The notes beneath the pieces were generated by a model. It made no database searches, was not told the DNA's origin, and saw nothing but the letters and a program-made list of their open reading frames with translations. Below are positions 21,791 to 30,764 of a stretch of 64,000 nt of DNA, in pieces (position 1 is the first letter of the stretch; each line of letters opens with the position of its first letter). Location: assembly GCF_030124145.1 (NCBI RefSeq), contig NZ_JASKMS010000026.1, positions 57,108 to 121,107 on the forward strand. The letters are read 5' to 3'. Origin of the DNA: Streptomyces sp. 378 (GTDB lineage: Bacteria > Actinomycetota > Actinomycetes > Streptomycetales > Streptomycetaceae). The position numbers and the translations under genes are program-made.

Positions 21791-23482
21791 ATGGGGACGC
21801 AGACCGTACCGGTGGGGGCACCGCCCGCGCCGCGCACGCGGCACGGCCGGGTGGTGGTCGACTGGCTGACGACGACGGACCACAAGAAGATCGGCCATCT
21901 CTACCTGACCACGGCGTTCCTGTTCTTCCTGGTCGCCGGGGTGATGGCGCTGCTGATGCGCGCCGAGCTGGCCCGTCCCGGCCTGCAGATCATCAACAAC
22001 GAGCAGTTCAACCAGGCGTTCACGATGCACGGCACGATCATGCTGCTGCTGTTCGCCACCCCGACCTTCGCGGGCTTCGCGAACGAGCTGATGCCCTTGC
22101 AGATCGGCGCGCCCGACGTCGCCTTCCCGCGGCTGAACATGCTCTCGTACTGGCTGTTCCTGTTCGGCGGGCTGATCGTGCTCGGCTCGCTGCTGGTGCC
22201 CTCCGGGCCGGCGGACTTCGGCTGGACCGCCTACGCCCCGCTCAACAGCGCGGAGCGCACGCCGGGCATCGGGGCCGACCTGTGGATCATGGGGCTGGCG
22301 CTGTCGGGCTTCGGCACGATCCTCGGCGCGGTCAACTTCATCACCACGATCATCGGGATGCGCGCCCCGGGCATGACGATGTTCCGGATGCCGATCTTCG
22401 TGTGGAACACCCTGTTCACGTCCATCCTGATCCTGATGGCGTTCCCGGTGCTGGCGGCGGCACTGCTGGTGCTGGAGTCGGACCGGCGGTTCGGCTCACA
22501 GGTGTTCGACGCGGCCAACGGCGGGGCGATCCTGTGGCAGCACCTGTTCTGGTTCTTCGGCCACCCCGAGGTCTACATCATCGCGCTGCCGTTCTTCGGC
22601 ATCATCACGGAGATCATCCCGGTCTTCAGCCGCAAGCCGTTGTTCGGCTATCTGACGTTGATCGGAGCGACGATGGCGATCACCGGCCTGTCGATGATCG
22701 TGTGGGCGCACCACATGTTCGCCACCGGCGCGGTGCTGCTGCCGTTCTTCTCCTTCATGAGCTTCCTGATCGCGGTGCCGACGGGTGTGAAGATCTTCAA
22801 CTGGGCCGGCACCATGATGAAGGGCTCGCTGTCGTTCGAGACGCCGATGCTGTGGGCGACGGGGTTCCTGGTGACGTTCCTGTTCGGCGGGCTGACCGGG
22901 GTGATCCTGGCGTCGCCGCCGCTGGACTTCCATGTGACGGACACGTACTTCGTGGTCGCGCACTTCCACTACGTCGTCTTCGGCACGGTCGTCTTCGCGA
23001 TCTTCGCGGGCTTCTACTTCTGGTGGCCCAAGTTCACCGGGAAGCTGCTCGACGAACGGCTCGGCAAGATCCAGTTCTGGACGCTGTTCGTCGGCTTCCA
23101 CACCACGTTCCTGGTGCAGCACTGGCTGGGCGCCGAGGGCATGCCCCGCCGGTACGCGGACTATCTCGCCGCGGACGGCTTCACCGCGCTCAACACGGTG
23201 TCGACGATCGGCGCCTTCCTGCTCGGCATGTCGACGCTGCCGTTCCTCTACAACGTGTGGAAGACCGCGAGGTACGGCGAGAAGGTCGAGGCCGACGACC
23301 CCTGGGGCTTCGGCCGTTCCCTGGAGTGGGCGACCTCCTGCCCGCCGCCGCGGCACAACTTCACGACGCTGCCCCGGATCCGCTCCGAGTCTCCGGCGTT
23401 CGACCTGCACCATCCCCAGTACGCGGCGGTGACTGCGCAGCCCGAGCCAGAGCCCCATCAAGCCGGTCGCGCGTCCTCCTGA
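21791..23482 (+). CDS. ctaD: Cytochrome c oxidase subunit I (aa3 type), stand-alone copy
   Basis: 563 residues from ATG 21791 (upstream GAAGGGGCGAG is a weak ribosome site). Twelve-helix haem-copper oxidase subunit I. The low-spin haem ligand lies in AFTMHGTIMLLL; the CuB site is FGHPEVYI (the His and cross-linked Tyr) with WAHHMF; and HFHYVVFGT carries the haem a and a3 ligands. All expected His residues are present. The gene has no ctaC, ctaE or ctaF beside it, so it is a second, orphan copy rather than part of the main oxidase operon. Its last 122 bp overlap the convergent WYL regulator gene. Confidence 0.92.
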   Translation: MGTQTVPVGAPPAPRTRHGRVVVDWLTTTDHKKIGHLYLTTAFLFFLVAGVMALLMRAELARPGLQIINNEQFNQAFTMHGTIMLLLFATPTFAGFANELMPLQIGAPDVAFPRLNMLSYWLFLFGGLIVLGSLLVPSGPADFGWTAYAPLNSAERTPGIGADLWIMGLALSGFGTILGAVNFITTIIGMRAPGMTMFRMPIFVWNTLFTSILILMAFPVLAAALLVLESDRRFGSQVFDAANGGAILWQHLFWFFGHPEVYIIALPFFGIITEIIPVFSRKPLFGYLTLIGATMAITGLSMIVWAHHMFATGAVLLPFFSFMSFLIAVPTGVKIFNWAGTMMKGSLSFETPMLWATGFLVTFLFGGLTGVILASPPLDFHVTDTYFVVAHFHYVVFGTVVFAIFAGFYFWWPKFTGKLLDERLGKIQFWTLFVGFHTTFLVQHWLGAEGMPRRYADYLAADGFTALNTVSTIGAFLLGMSTLPFLYNVWKTARYGEKVEADDPWGFGRSLEWATSCPPPRHNFTTLPRIRSESPAFDLHHPQYAAVTAQPEPEPHQAGRASS

Positions 23483-24401
23483 CCGCCTCGATCAGTTCGG
23501 TGGGCTCCACCACCTCGAACTCGAAGCCCAGCATGACGACGTGGATGACCATCACGTCGAGGCTGCCGGCGCCGCAGCGCAGCAGGCAGGTGTCCTCGGT
23601 CTCTGCCTCCAGCACCCCGGCGGAAGGCGAGATGTGCGCGGCGGCCTCCTCCAGGGGCGCCAGTAGCCGCACGAGGGCGTGGGCGGCGTACACGCGGGTG
23701 GAGACGCCCTGGGAGACGTAGGCGGCCAGGTCTTCGGCAGGCGGGTCGCGGGGGACGAAGCGCGGACCGTGCGGGGGTTTCGGGGTGATGCGGTCGACGC
23801 GGAAAGTGCGCCAGTCCTCCCGGGCGAGGTCCCAGGCGACGAGGTACCAGCGGCGCTCGGTGCACACCAGGCGGTGCGGTTCGACAGTGCGGCGGGTGGC
23901 GGTGCCGTCGTGGCCGCGGTACTCGAAGCGCAGCCGCTCGGCGTCCCGGCACAGGTGGGCGAGTTCGGTGAGCACGGACGGGTCGACGGAGGAGGGCAGC
24001 GTGCTGCGCAGCATCGGCACGGTGACGGCGTTCAGGGCGCTCACCCGGCGGCGCAGCCGGTTCGGCAGCACCTGCTCCAGTTTGGCGAGGGCCCGGACCG
24101 AGGTCTCGCCGATGCCGTCGATGCCCTGGCCCGCGGCCGTGCGCAGTCCGACCGCCACGGCTACGGCCTCGTCGTCGTCCAGGAGCAGGGGCGGCAGTTC
24201 GGCGCCCGCCCCCAGCTGGTACCCGCCGCCGGTGCCGGGGCTGGCGTTGACCGGGTAGCCGAGTTCCCGCAGCCGGTCCACGTCCCGGCGCAGGGTGCGG
24301 GCGCTGACACCGAGCCGGTCGGCCAGGTCGGCGCCGGACCACTCGCGGTGGGCCTGGAGCAGGGACAGCAGACGCAGCAGGCGGGCCGAGGTCTCCAACA
24401 T
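23361..24401 (-). CDS. YafY-type HTH/WYL-domain transcriptional regulator
   Basis: 346 residues from ATG 24401; an upstream in-frame start at 24488 adds a segment without homology. The N-terminal winged HTH_11 domain is ETSARLLRLLSLLQ, LADRLGVSARTLRRDVDRLRELGYPV (about 3-51). The ligand-sensing WYL domain contains VCTERRWYLVAWDLAREDWRTFRVDRI (about 180-207). A C-terminal WCX-type segment follows. These regulators respond to small ligands or nucleic acids; its targets are unknown. The 3' end overlaps ctaD by 122 bp, so the two mRNAs are complementary there. Confidence 0.85.
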   Translation of the reverse strand: MLETSARLLRLLSLLQAHREWSGADLADRLGVSARTLRRDVDRLRELGYPVNASPGTGGGYQLGAGAELPPLLLDDDEAVAVAVGLRTAAGQGIDGIGETSVRALAKLEQVLPNRLRRRVSALNAVTVPMLRSTLPSSVDPSVLTELAHLCRDAERLRFEYRGHDGTATRRTVEPHRLVCTERRWYLVAWDLAREDWRTFRVDRITPKPPHGPRFVPRDPPAEDLAAYVSQGVSTRVYAAHALVRLLAPLEEAAAHISPSAGVLEAETEDTCLLRCGAGSLDVMVIHVVMLGFEFEVVEPTELIEAVRRTRDRLDGALARAAQSPPRTGDGAGRTPETRSGSGAAS

Positions 24402-24824
24402 GGGGCGAGTCTGCCAGGCCTTGCGGACAGCCGCTGTCCTCAAGGCCGGTAGGGCAGTCGCGGGACGGCGGAATCTGGAATCGGTCACCTGTCCGAACCG
24501 GCCCGTTCACCGGTACCTTGAGTAACGGCGATTTCCGGCCACCCACTTCATTCGTGGATTTCCGGATTTGTCGACCAACCTTCCTCTCACCCTGTGACCC
24601 ACTTCACCCTCTCAACACCCGTCAGTCAGCGCGGAGTTGACGGCGAATACGCGATTCCGCACCGCGCGTGACCCTGTGCGCTGGATGGTTCGATTCCGTT
24701 CGCCCTGGGGCGTGACTCCCGCCACAGATCGCCCGTTGTCATCTTCATGAGCCGGGACCTACCCGGACCACGGGCCGGGAGCCACCCGGCTTTGCCACGC
24801 ACCGCATCCCCGAGGGAGCCACCC
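24402..24824. other. Divergent region upstream of the WYL regulator and a hypothetical gene
   Basis: 423 bp with no supported gene. Small direct repeats ACCCACTTCA (24541-24550 and near 24598) and GATTTCCGG (near 24530 and 24557) are present. Nothing resembling a riboswitch or tRNA was seen. Confidence 0.45.
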
Positions 24825-25607
24825 GTGCCGCGCATGCTCGACGTCAGCGACGAGGTACGTGCCGAGATCGGCGACGAAGAAGCCGACCGCCTGCTCGCCG
24901 GAGAGACCGCCCCGGGCAGTTACGACTGCACGTCCTGCCGCACTCCGGGCAACTCCCAGCAGGAGCGCACCAGCACCGTGCTGTTCATCGGGGACGAGAC
25001 CGCCGTCCTCGCCTTCGCCCACGCCGGCTGCCTGCCCTCGCAGATCGTGCAGGTCACCGAGGAGCAGCTGCGGGGCGCCGTGAAGTCCATCGCCGGCGAC
25101 ACCGTCGACCTGGAGCCCGACAAGGTGGTGCCCGAGCAGGCCGTGCTCGGCGTGACCAGCGGGCTCGTCCTGATCGCCGGCGAGCTGCACCCGGCCCTGG
25201 TGGTGGAGCCGACCGGGCCCATCGCCCGGCCCGGCACGACCGGCGCCGGCGACGACTTCCTGCCGTTGCTCATCGAACAGGGCTTCATGCCGCTGACCGA
25301 GCTGTCGGCCGTACCGCCGGTCCTGCACGGCTGGTCGGTGCTGCTCGCCGTGGGCCAGCTGCACGCGGTGCTCCAGCCGGGCGCCAACGGCGGCCAGCCG
25401 GTGGCCTGGTGGCAGGCGCACCAGCCGCTCCAGGTGACCGAGGGCTGGCGCGCGGCCGCCAACAAGCACCAGCAGGTGCTGATGTTCGCCTCGCCCGCCA
25501 GGTCGATCGGCCGCCAGCCGCGCGAGGACCTGCTGCGGGACGCACTGGACAAGGCGGCGGCGAACGGAAAGCTGGTCGCCTCGGCGCTGCCGCTGGCCGG
25601 CACCTGA
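24825..25607 (+). CDS. Conserved Streptomyces protein of unknown function
   Basis: 260 residues from the GTG at 24825, with GAGGGAG 6 nt upstream. The sequence is well-behaved and globular: MLDVSDEVRAEIGDEEADRLL, then YDCTSCRTPGN with a CxxC pair (residues 34 and 37), FAHAGCLP with another Cys, and a C-terminal region with LHPALVVEPTGPI and WQAHQPLQVTEGWRAAAN. No signal peptide or membrane segment. The three Cys residues near the N-terminus might bind zinc. I do not recognise a named family. Confidence 0.7.
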   Translation: MPRMLDVSDEVRAEIGDEEADRLLAGETAPGSYDCTSCRTPGNSQQERTSTVLFIGDETAVLAFAHAGCLPSQIVQVTEEQLRGAVKSIAGDTVDLEPDKVVPEQAVLGVTSGLVLIAGELHPALVVEPTGPIARPGTTGAGDDFLPLLIEQGFMPLTELSAVPPVLHGWSVLLAVGQLHAVLQPGANGGQPVAWWQAHQPLQVTEGWRAAANKHQQVLMFASPARSIGRQPREDLLRDALDKAAANGKLVASALPLAGT

Positions 25608-25692
25608 GCCGCGCGTCACCCGCGCACGCCGTAGACCTGCGAAAGCCGTACCCGGGCCGCATCCCTTGACCCGCGGGGTCGTTTGGACATAC

Positions 25693-26079
25693 GTGCACGC
25701 ATACGACGTTTCCCGCCGCCAGTCCTTCTCGCCGATCCCGTCCGCGCGATCGGCTCAGGACTCCCAGGGCGGCCCATCGGCCACGCCGATCTACGACGCG
25801 CTCTACGCCGAGTACGTCAAGTCCTTCCGCGCACTTCCCGGCGACCGCAGTGGCGAGGAGAAGCTGGGTTTCACCGCCTTCGGGAACCCCCCGCACGGCT
25901 CGGGCTCGTACGGAGGGACGTACGGCGGCTCGTACAGCGCCTACAGCGCGGGTGCCCAGAGCGCCCGCCATGCCGCGGGGCAGCAGCCGCAGTGGCAACG
26001 CGTCGGGACCATCGCGCACGGCACCGGCATGCACTACGTACCGGCCGCGCTGCCGCCGGGGCGGCGCGGCGGCGTCTGA
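25693..26079 (+). CDS. Conserved actinomycete protein, Gly/Ser/Tyr-rich, unknown function
   Basis: 128 residues from the GTG at 25693; the frame also opens at a TTG at 25666, and neither start has a ribosome site. Residues 1-60 look ordered (HAYDVSRRQSFSPIPSARS and TPIYDALYAEYVKSFRALPGDRSGEEKLGF). The rest is a Gly/Tyr/Ser/Ala low-complexity region (GSYGGTYGGSYSAYSAG) with a short conserved end GTGMHYVPAALPPGRRGG. Followed by a strong terminator shared with der. Function unknown. Confidence 0.6.
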   Translation: MHAYDVSRRQSFSPIPSARSAQDSQGGPSATPIYDALYAEYVKSFRALPGDRSGEEKLGFTAFGNPPHGSGSYGGTYGGSYSAYSAGAQSARHAAGQQPQWQRVGTIAHGTGMHYVPAALPPGRRGGV

Positions 26080-26091
26080 GCGAGCACCGGA

Positions 26092-26133
26092 CACCGGAAA
26101 GGGCGGCCCCGTTCGGGGCCGCCCTTTCCGGTG
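26092..26133. terminator. Bidirectional terminator with 19-bp perfect stem
   Basis: CACCGGAAAGGGCGGCCCC (26092-26110), loop GTTC, GGGGCCGCCCTTTCCGGTG (26115-26133), between the convergent hypothetical gene and der. It lies 8 nt before the der stop. Confidence 0.9.
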
Positions 26134-26140
26134 TTCCGCG

Positions 26141-27634
26141 CTACTTCTTCTTGCCGCGCTTCTCGCGCACCCGCACGGAGATGTGGATCGGCGTCCCGTC
26201 GAAGCCGAACTCCTCACGCAGGCGGCGCTCGATGAAGCGCCGGTAGCCCGCCTCGATGAAGCCGGAGGCGAACAGCACGAACCGCGGCGGCTTGGTGCCC
26301 GCCTGGGTGCCGAACAGGATGCGCGGCTGCTTGCCGCCCCGCACCGGGTGCGGGTGGGCGGCGACCAGCTCGCCGAGGAAGGCGTTCAGCCGGCCGGTCG
26401 GCACCCGGGTCTCCCAGCCCGCCAGGGCCGTCTCGATCGCGGGGACCAGCTTCTCCATGTGCCGCCCGGTGCGCGCCGAGACGTTCACCCGCGGCGCCCA
26501 CGCCACCTGGCCGAGCTCGGTCTCGATCTCCCGCTCCAGGTAGTAGCGGCGCTCCTCGTCGAGGGTGTCCCACTTGTTGTACGCGAGGACGATCGCGCGG
26601 CCGGCCTCGACGGCCATGGTCACGATCCGCTGGTCCTGCACCGAGATGGACTCGGAGCCGTCGATCAGGATGACCGCGACCTCCGCCTTCTCGACGGCCG
26701 CGGCGGTGCGCAGCGAGGCGTAGTAGTCGGCGCCCTGCTGGAGGTGGACGCGCTTGCGGATGCCCGCCGTGTCGACGAACTTCCAGGTGACCCCGCCGAG
26801 TTCGATGAGCTCGTCGACCGGGTCACGGGTGGTGCCCGCCAACTCGTTGACGACGACGCGCTCCTCGCCCGCCACCTTGTTCAGCAGGGAGGACTTGCCG
26901 ACGTTCGGGCGGCCGATCAGGGCGATGCGGCGCGGTCCGCCGGTGCCGCCCGCGCCGAAGGTCTGGCGCGGCGCCTCGGGGAGCACCTCCAGGACCTGGT
27001 CGAGCATGTCGCCGGTGCCCCGGCCGTGCAGCGCGGAGACCGGGTGCGGCTCCCCCAGGCCCAGTGACCACAGGTAGGAGGCGTCGGCCTCGCCGCTCGG
27101 GCCGTCCACCTTGTTGGCGCACAGCACGACCGGCTTGCCGGCCTTGCGCAGCAGCCGGACGACGGCCTCGTCGGTGTCGGTGGCGCCGACCTTGGCGTCG
27201 ACGACGAAGACGACCGCGTCGGCGGCCTCGATGGCGTACTCGGCCTGGGCGGCCACGGAGGCGTCGATGCCGAGCACGTCCTGCTCCCAGCCGCCGGTGT
27301 CGACGACCTTGAAGCGGCGGCCGGCCCACTCGGCCTCGTAGGTCACGCGGTCGCGGGTGACGCCGGGCTTGTCCTCGACGACGGCCTCGCGGCGCCCGAT
27401 GATGCGGTTCACCAGGGTCGACTTGCCGACATTGGGGCGGCCGACGACGGCGAGCACGGGCAGCGGGCCGTGGCCCGCTTCCTCGAGAGCGCCCTCGACG
27501 TCCTCCGGGTCGAAGCCCTCCTCCGCGGCGAGCTCCATGAACTCCGCGAACTCGGCGTCGCCGAGCGCCCCGTGGTCGTGCTCGTACGCGCCCTCGGACG
27601 CGTCCGAGCCGTCGGGCTGGATGTGGTCGTTCAT
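26141..27634 (-). CDS. der: Ribosome-assembly GTPase Der (EngA)
   Basis: 497 residues from ATG 27634 (GAGGT, 9-nt spacer). Two tandem GTPase domains are visible. The first has GRPNVGKSTL, DTGGW and NKVD near residues 62-180; the second has GRPNVGKSSL, DTAGI and NKWD near 230-350. They are followed by the KH-like C-terminal domain (RLNAFLGELVAAHP...KPPRFVLFASG) and a basic tail REKRGKKK. An acidic N-terminal extension of about 55 residues is usual in actinobacteria. Der acts in maturation of the 50S subunit. It is the last gene of a cmk-plsC-der group, 79 bp after plsC. Confidence 0.95.
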   Translation of the reverse strand: MNDHIQPDGSDASEGAYEHDHGALGDAEFAEFMELAAEEGFDPEDVEGALEEAGHGPLPVLAVVGRPNVGKSTLVNRIIGRREAVVEDKPGVTRDRVTYEAEWAGRRFKVVDTGGWEQDVLGIDASVAAQAEYAIEAADAVVFVVDAKVGATDTDEAVVRLLRKAGKPVVLCANKVDGPSGEADASYLWSLGLGEPHPVSALHGRGTGDMLDQVLEVLPEAPRQTFGAGGTGGPRRIALIGRPNVGKSSLLNKVAGEERVVVNELAGTTRDPVDELIELGGVTWKFVDTAGIRKRVHLQQGADYYASLRTAAAVEKAEVAVILIDGSESISVQDQRIVTMAVEAGRAIVLAYNKWDTLDEERRYYLEREIETELGQVAWAPRVNVSARTGRHMEKLVPAIETALAGWETRVPTGRLNAFLGELVAAHPHPVRGGKQPRILFGTQAGTKPPRFVLFASGFIEAGYRRFIERRLREEFGFDGTPIHISVRVREKRGKKK

Positions 27635-27713
27635 GAAGTCCGTACCTCGTCGTTCATCGTGGTGGTCGGTGGAGTACCCGCTGTGTTCGGGCTGATCCAC
27701 TACTCAGTGTCGC

Positions 27714-28361
27714 TCAGTGCCTGGTGAGGCGCCTGGCGTTTTCCAGGTGGGCCGCGAGCTGCTTCTGGATGCGCCCGGTCGCCTCGTCCAGCGCCTTGCG
27801 CGTCCGGCGTCCGCTGCCGTCGCCCGCCTCGAAGGGCTCGCCGAAGACGACGTCGACGCGCGAGCGCAGCGGAGGCAGCCCCTTTATCAACCGTCCCCGC
27901 TTCCCGGAACTTCCCAGCACGGCCACCGGGACGATCGGGGCGCCGCTGCGCACGGCGAAGTAGGCGAGCCCGGCGCGCAGTGAGGCGAAGTCTCCCTCAC
28001 CCCGGGTGCCCTCCGGGAAGATGCCGAGCACGCCGCCGCCCGCCAGGACGCCCAGCGCCTGGGTGATCGCCGTGCGGTCGGTGGTGGTGCGGTCGACCTT
28101 CACCTGCCCGATGCCGAGCAGGAAGGGGTCCAGCGGCCCGATGAACGCCTCCTTCTTGATCAGGAAGTGCGTCGGCCGGGGCGCCACGCCCATGACCATC
28201 GGGCCGTCGATGTTGTGGGAGTGATTGACCGCGAGGATCACCGGGCCGCTGGCCGGCACGCGCCAGGCGCCGAGCACACGCGGCTTCCACAGCCCGTACA
28301 TCAGGCCGACGCCGATGCGCCGCCCGACCTCGGCGCCCCGCGCCGATGGCAGTTCGGTCAC
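27714..28361 (-). CDS. 1-acyl-sn-glycerol-3-phosphate acyltransferase (PlsC domain)
   Basis: 215 residues from the GTG at 28361, which overlaps the cmk stop (GTGA), so it is translationally coupled. The acyltransferase motifs are all present: NHSHNIDG (H-x4-D, about 54-61), LIKKEAFIGP, FPEGTRGEGDF and APIVPVAVLG. A membrane-associated enzyme adding the second acyl chain in phospholipid synthesis; some members of this actinobacterial cmk-linked set may use other acceptors. The order cmk-plsC-der is conserved in actinomycetes. Confidence 0.88.
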   Translation of the reverse strand: MTELPSARGAEVGRRIGVGLMYGLWKPRVLGAWRVPASGPVILAVNHSHNIDGPMVMGVAPRPTHFLIKKEAFIGPLDPFLLGIGQVKVDRTTTDRTAITQALGVLAGGGVLGIFPEGTRGEGDFASLRAGLAYFAVRSGAPIVPVAVLGSSGKRGRLIKGLPPLRSRVDVVFGEPFEAGDGSGRRTRKALDEATGRIQKQLAAHLENARRLTRH

Positions 28362-29038
28362 TTTCCGGCCCGCTTCTCCTCGACGAGGGTGACGACGCAC
28401 TCGATGACCTGGGCCAGGGTGAGCGCGGTGGTGTCCACCTCGACGGCGTCGTCCGCCTTGGCGAGCGGGGAGGCCTTGCGGCTGGAGTCGGCGGCGTCCC
28501 GCTTGATCAGGGCCTCGCGGGTGGAGTGGACGTCGGCACCCTTCAGCTCGCCGCTGCGGCGGGCGGCGCGGGCCTCGGCGGAGGCGGTGAGGAAGATCTT
28601 GAGGTCGGCGTCGGGCAGCACCGTGGTGCCGATGTCCCGGCCCTCGACGACGATGCCCTGCGTCGCGGAAGCGGCGATCGACCGCTGCAGCTCGGTGATC
28701 CGGGCGCGCACCTCGGGCACCGCGCTGACGGCGCTGACCTTGGAGGTGACCTCCTGGGTGCGGATCGGACCGGCCACGTCGACGCCGTCGACGGTGATGG
28801 TCGGACCTCCCGGGTTCGTTCCGGAGACGATCTCGGGCTTGCCCGCGGCGGCGGCGATGGACGCCGGGTCGTCGATGTCGATGCCGTTGTTCACCATCCA
28901 CCAGGTGATCGCCCGGTACTGGGCGCCGGTGTCCAGGTAGCTCAGCCCGAGCTGCGCCGCCACGGCCTTCGAGGTGCTCGACTTGCCCGTGCCGGACGGG
29001 CCGTCGATGGCGACAATCACTGGCGTGGCGCTTTCCAC
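28358..29038 (-). CDS. cmk: Cytidylate kinase
   Basis: 226 residues from the GTG at 29038 (AGGAAGG, 8-nt spacer). The P-loop is AIDGPSGTGKSS (10-21). The bacterial CMP-kinase features follow: LDTGAQYRAIT, VEGRDIGTTVLPDADLKIFLTAS, and RDAADSSRKASPLAKADDAVEVDTT as the lid and C-terminal segment. It phosphorylates CMP and dCMP. First gene of the cmk-plsC-der group. The 640 bp upstream is noncoding and full of GC-rich repeats. Confidence 0.95.
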   Translation of the reverse strand: MESATPVIVAIDGPSGTGKSSTSKAVAAQLGLSYLDTGAQYRAITWWMVNNGIDIDDPASIAAAAGKPEIVSGTNPGGPTITVDGVDVAGPIRTQEVTSKVSAVSAVPEVRARITELQRSIAASATQGIVVEGRDIGTTVLPDADLKIFLTASAEARAARRSGELKGADVHSTREALIKRDAADSSRKASPLAKADDAVEVDTTALTLAQVIECVVTLVEEKRAGK

Positions 29039-29159
29039 AGTGGGGACCTTCCTGAACCGGGCTCGGCGGGGGTGAGGGCGCGAGTGCCCCGCACAAGGTT
29101 ACTGGGTGCGGGTCACTCGTCCGGCCGCGCGTCCACGGCAGCGCCCCGAGGCGGAGAGC

Positions 29160-29395
29160 GGCGCCTGCCCCACCCGGCACAGACCTGACGACACCACCCG
29201 GCCACACCCGCCCCGCCCCGGCGCGGACTGACGACGATGCGCAGTCCCGTCCGGCCCAGCCCGCCGGGCACGGGGCTCACGACACCCCCCGGCCACACCC
29301 ACCCCGCCCGGCACGGGCCTGACAACACCACCCGGCCGCACCCACCCCGCCCGGCACGAGGCTGACGACGATGCGAAGCCCTGTCCGGCCCAGCC
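29160..29395. repeat. Minisatellite of two interleaved 43-48-bp unit types
   Basis: Units of type A (CTGACGACACCACCCGGCCA, then CACCC, CCCCGCCCGGCACGG) and type B (CTGACGACGATGCGCAGTCC, then CGTCCGGCCCAGCC) occur in the order A-B-A-A-B from about 29185. A degenerate A end precedes them. Noncoding. Confidence 0.7.
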
Positions 29396-29464
29396 GTCCG
29401 CCACGCGAGGGACGACGGCACCGGCGGCGGATGCCGGAACCGGGCGATGTGGCGCCCGGCGGAG

Positions 29465-29560
29465 CGGCGAGCACCCGCCCCCGCACCCGGGCCGCCCCCT
29501 CGCACAGCCGACACCCCGCCCCCGCACCCGGGCCGCTCCCCTCGCACAGCCGGCGGCGGC
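29465..29560. repeat. Direct repeat of about 42 bp, two copies
   Basis: CACCCGCCCCCGCACCCGGG then CCGC, CCCTCGCACAGCCG occurs near 29473 and again near 29515, differing at a few positions. Confidence 0.6.
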
Positions 29561-29678
29561 GCTCAGCCGCGTCCAGCCCGGCCGGCGCCTGCGGACGAGG
29601 CCGTTCAGGTCGAGGCGGGAACCGGGGCGGCGGTCCCCGGACGCGGCGCACGAACCGGCCGGCCTCCTGCTGCCGGAG

Positions 29679-30764
29679 CTACTGCCGGAGTGCCCAGCCC
29701 CGTTCCCGCAGCGCGGCGCTCAGCACGGGGGCCGCCTTCGGCTCCACCATCAACTGCACCAGACCCGCCTGCTGACCCGTCGCGTGCTCGATCCGTACGT
29801 CCTCGATGTTGACGCCGGCCATGCCCGCGTCGGCGAAGATTCGGGCGAGCTGTCCCGGCTGGTCGTCGATGAGCACGGCCACGACCTCGTAGGCCCGGGG
29901 CGCGGACCCGTGCTTGCCGGGGACGCGGACCTGCCCGGCGTTGCCGCGCCGCAGCACGTCCTCGATCCCGCCGGCGCCCTCGCGGCGCTTGTGCTCGTCG
30001 GAGGACTGCAGGGCGCGCAGGGCCCGCACGGTCTCCTCCAGATCGGCGGCGACGTCCGTGAGCAGGTCGGCGACGGGCGCGGGGTTCGCGGAGAGGATGT
30101 CGATCCACATCCGGGGGTCGGAGGCGGCGATCCGCGTCACGTCCCGGATGCCCTGCCCGCACAGCCGTACGGCGGTTTCCTCGGCGTGCTCCAGCCGCGC
30201 GGCGACCAGGCTGGAGACCAGGTGCGGCATGTGGGAGACGAGGGCGACGGCACGGTCGTGGGCGTCGGCGTCCATCACCACCGGCACCGCGCGGCAGTGG
30301 GAGACCAGCTCCAGGGCGAGGTTCAGCACCTCGGTGTCGGTGTCCCGGGTCGGGGTCAGCACCCAGGGGCGGCCCTCGAAGAGGTCCCCGGTCGCGGCCA
30401 GCGGGCCGGACTTCTCCCGCCCCGACATGGGGTGGGAGCCGATGTACGCGGTCAGGTCGAGGCCGCGTTCCTCCAGCTCGCGGCGCGGCCCGCCCTTGAC
30501 GCTGGCGACGTCGAGGTAGCCGCGTCCCGCGCCGCGGCGCATGGCGTCGGTGAGCACGTCGGCCACGTGCGCGGGCGGGGCGGCGACGATCACGAGGTCG
30601 ACGGGCCCGTCGGGGGCCTCGTCCGTCCCGGCGCCGAGCGCGGCCGCCGTACGGGCCTGCTCCGGGTCGGGGTCGGCCAGGTGCACGGTGACGCCCCGCT
30701 GGGACAGGGCCAGGGCGGCGGAGGTGCCGATGAGGCCGGTGCCGATGACGAGTGCGGTTCTCAC
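29679..30764 (-). CDS. tyrA: Prephenate dehydrogenase with C-terminal ACT domain
   Basis: 361 residues from the GTG at 30764, which overlaps the aroH stop (GTGA). Dinucleotide-binding motif VIGTGLIGTSAALAL (6-20), then DLVIVAAPP. The catalytic region is GSHPMSGREKSGPLAATGDLFEGRPWVLTP (about 112-141). A helical dimerisation domain (VSHMPHLVSSLVAARL) follows. A C-terminal ACT domain, YEVVAVLIDDQPGQLARIFADAGMAGVNIEDVRIE (about 300-334), probably gives feedback control by tyrosine. It oxidatively decarboxylates prephenate in tyrosine biosynthesis and is coupled to chorismate mutase, the preceding step. Confidence 0.93.
   Translation of the reverse strand: MRTALVIGTGLIGTSAALALSQRGVTVHLADPDPEQARTAAALGAGTDEAPDGPVDLVIVAAPPAHVADVLTDAMRRGAGRGYLDVASVKGGPRRELEERGLDLTAYIGSHPMSGREKSGPLAATGDLFEGRPWVLTPTRDTDTEVLNLALELVSHCRAVPVVMDADAHDRAVALVSHMPHLVSSLVAARLEHAEETAVRLCGQGIRDVTRIAASDPRMWIDILSANPAPVADLLTDVAADLEETVRALRALQSSDEHKRREGAGGIEDVLRRGNAGQVRVPGKHGSAPRAYEVVAVLIDDQPGQLARIFADAGMAGVNIEDVRIEHATGQQAGLVQLMVEPKAAPVLSAALRERGWALRQ

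Larger units (their letters stand above)
29039..29678. other. Gene-free stretch between tyrA and cmk, largely repeats
   Basis: 640 bp with no supported gene. The part nearest cmk (29039-29110) should hold its promoter. Most of the rest is imperfect GC-rich tandem repeats (29160-29395 and 29465-29560). Long open frames on both strands here have translations that simply repeat (for example GGVVRPVPGG) and no ribosome sites. Confidence 0.65.
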
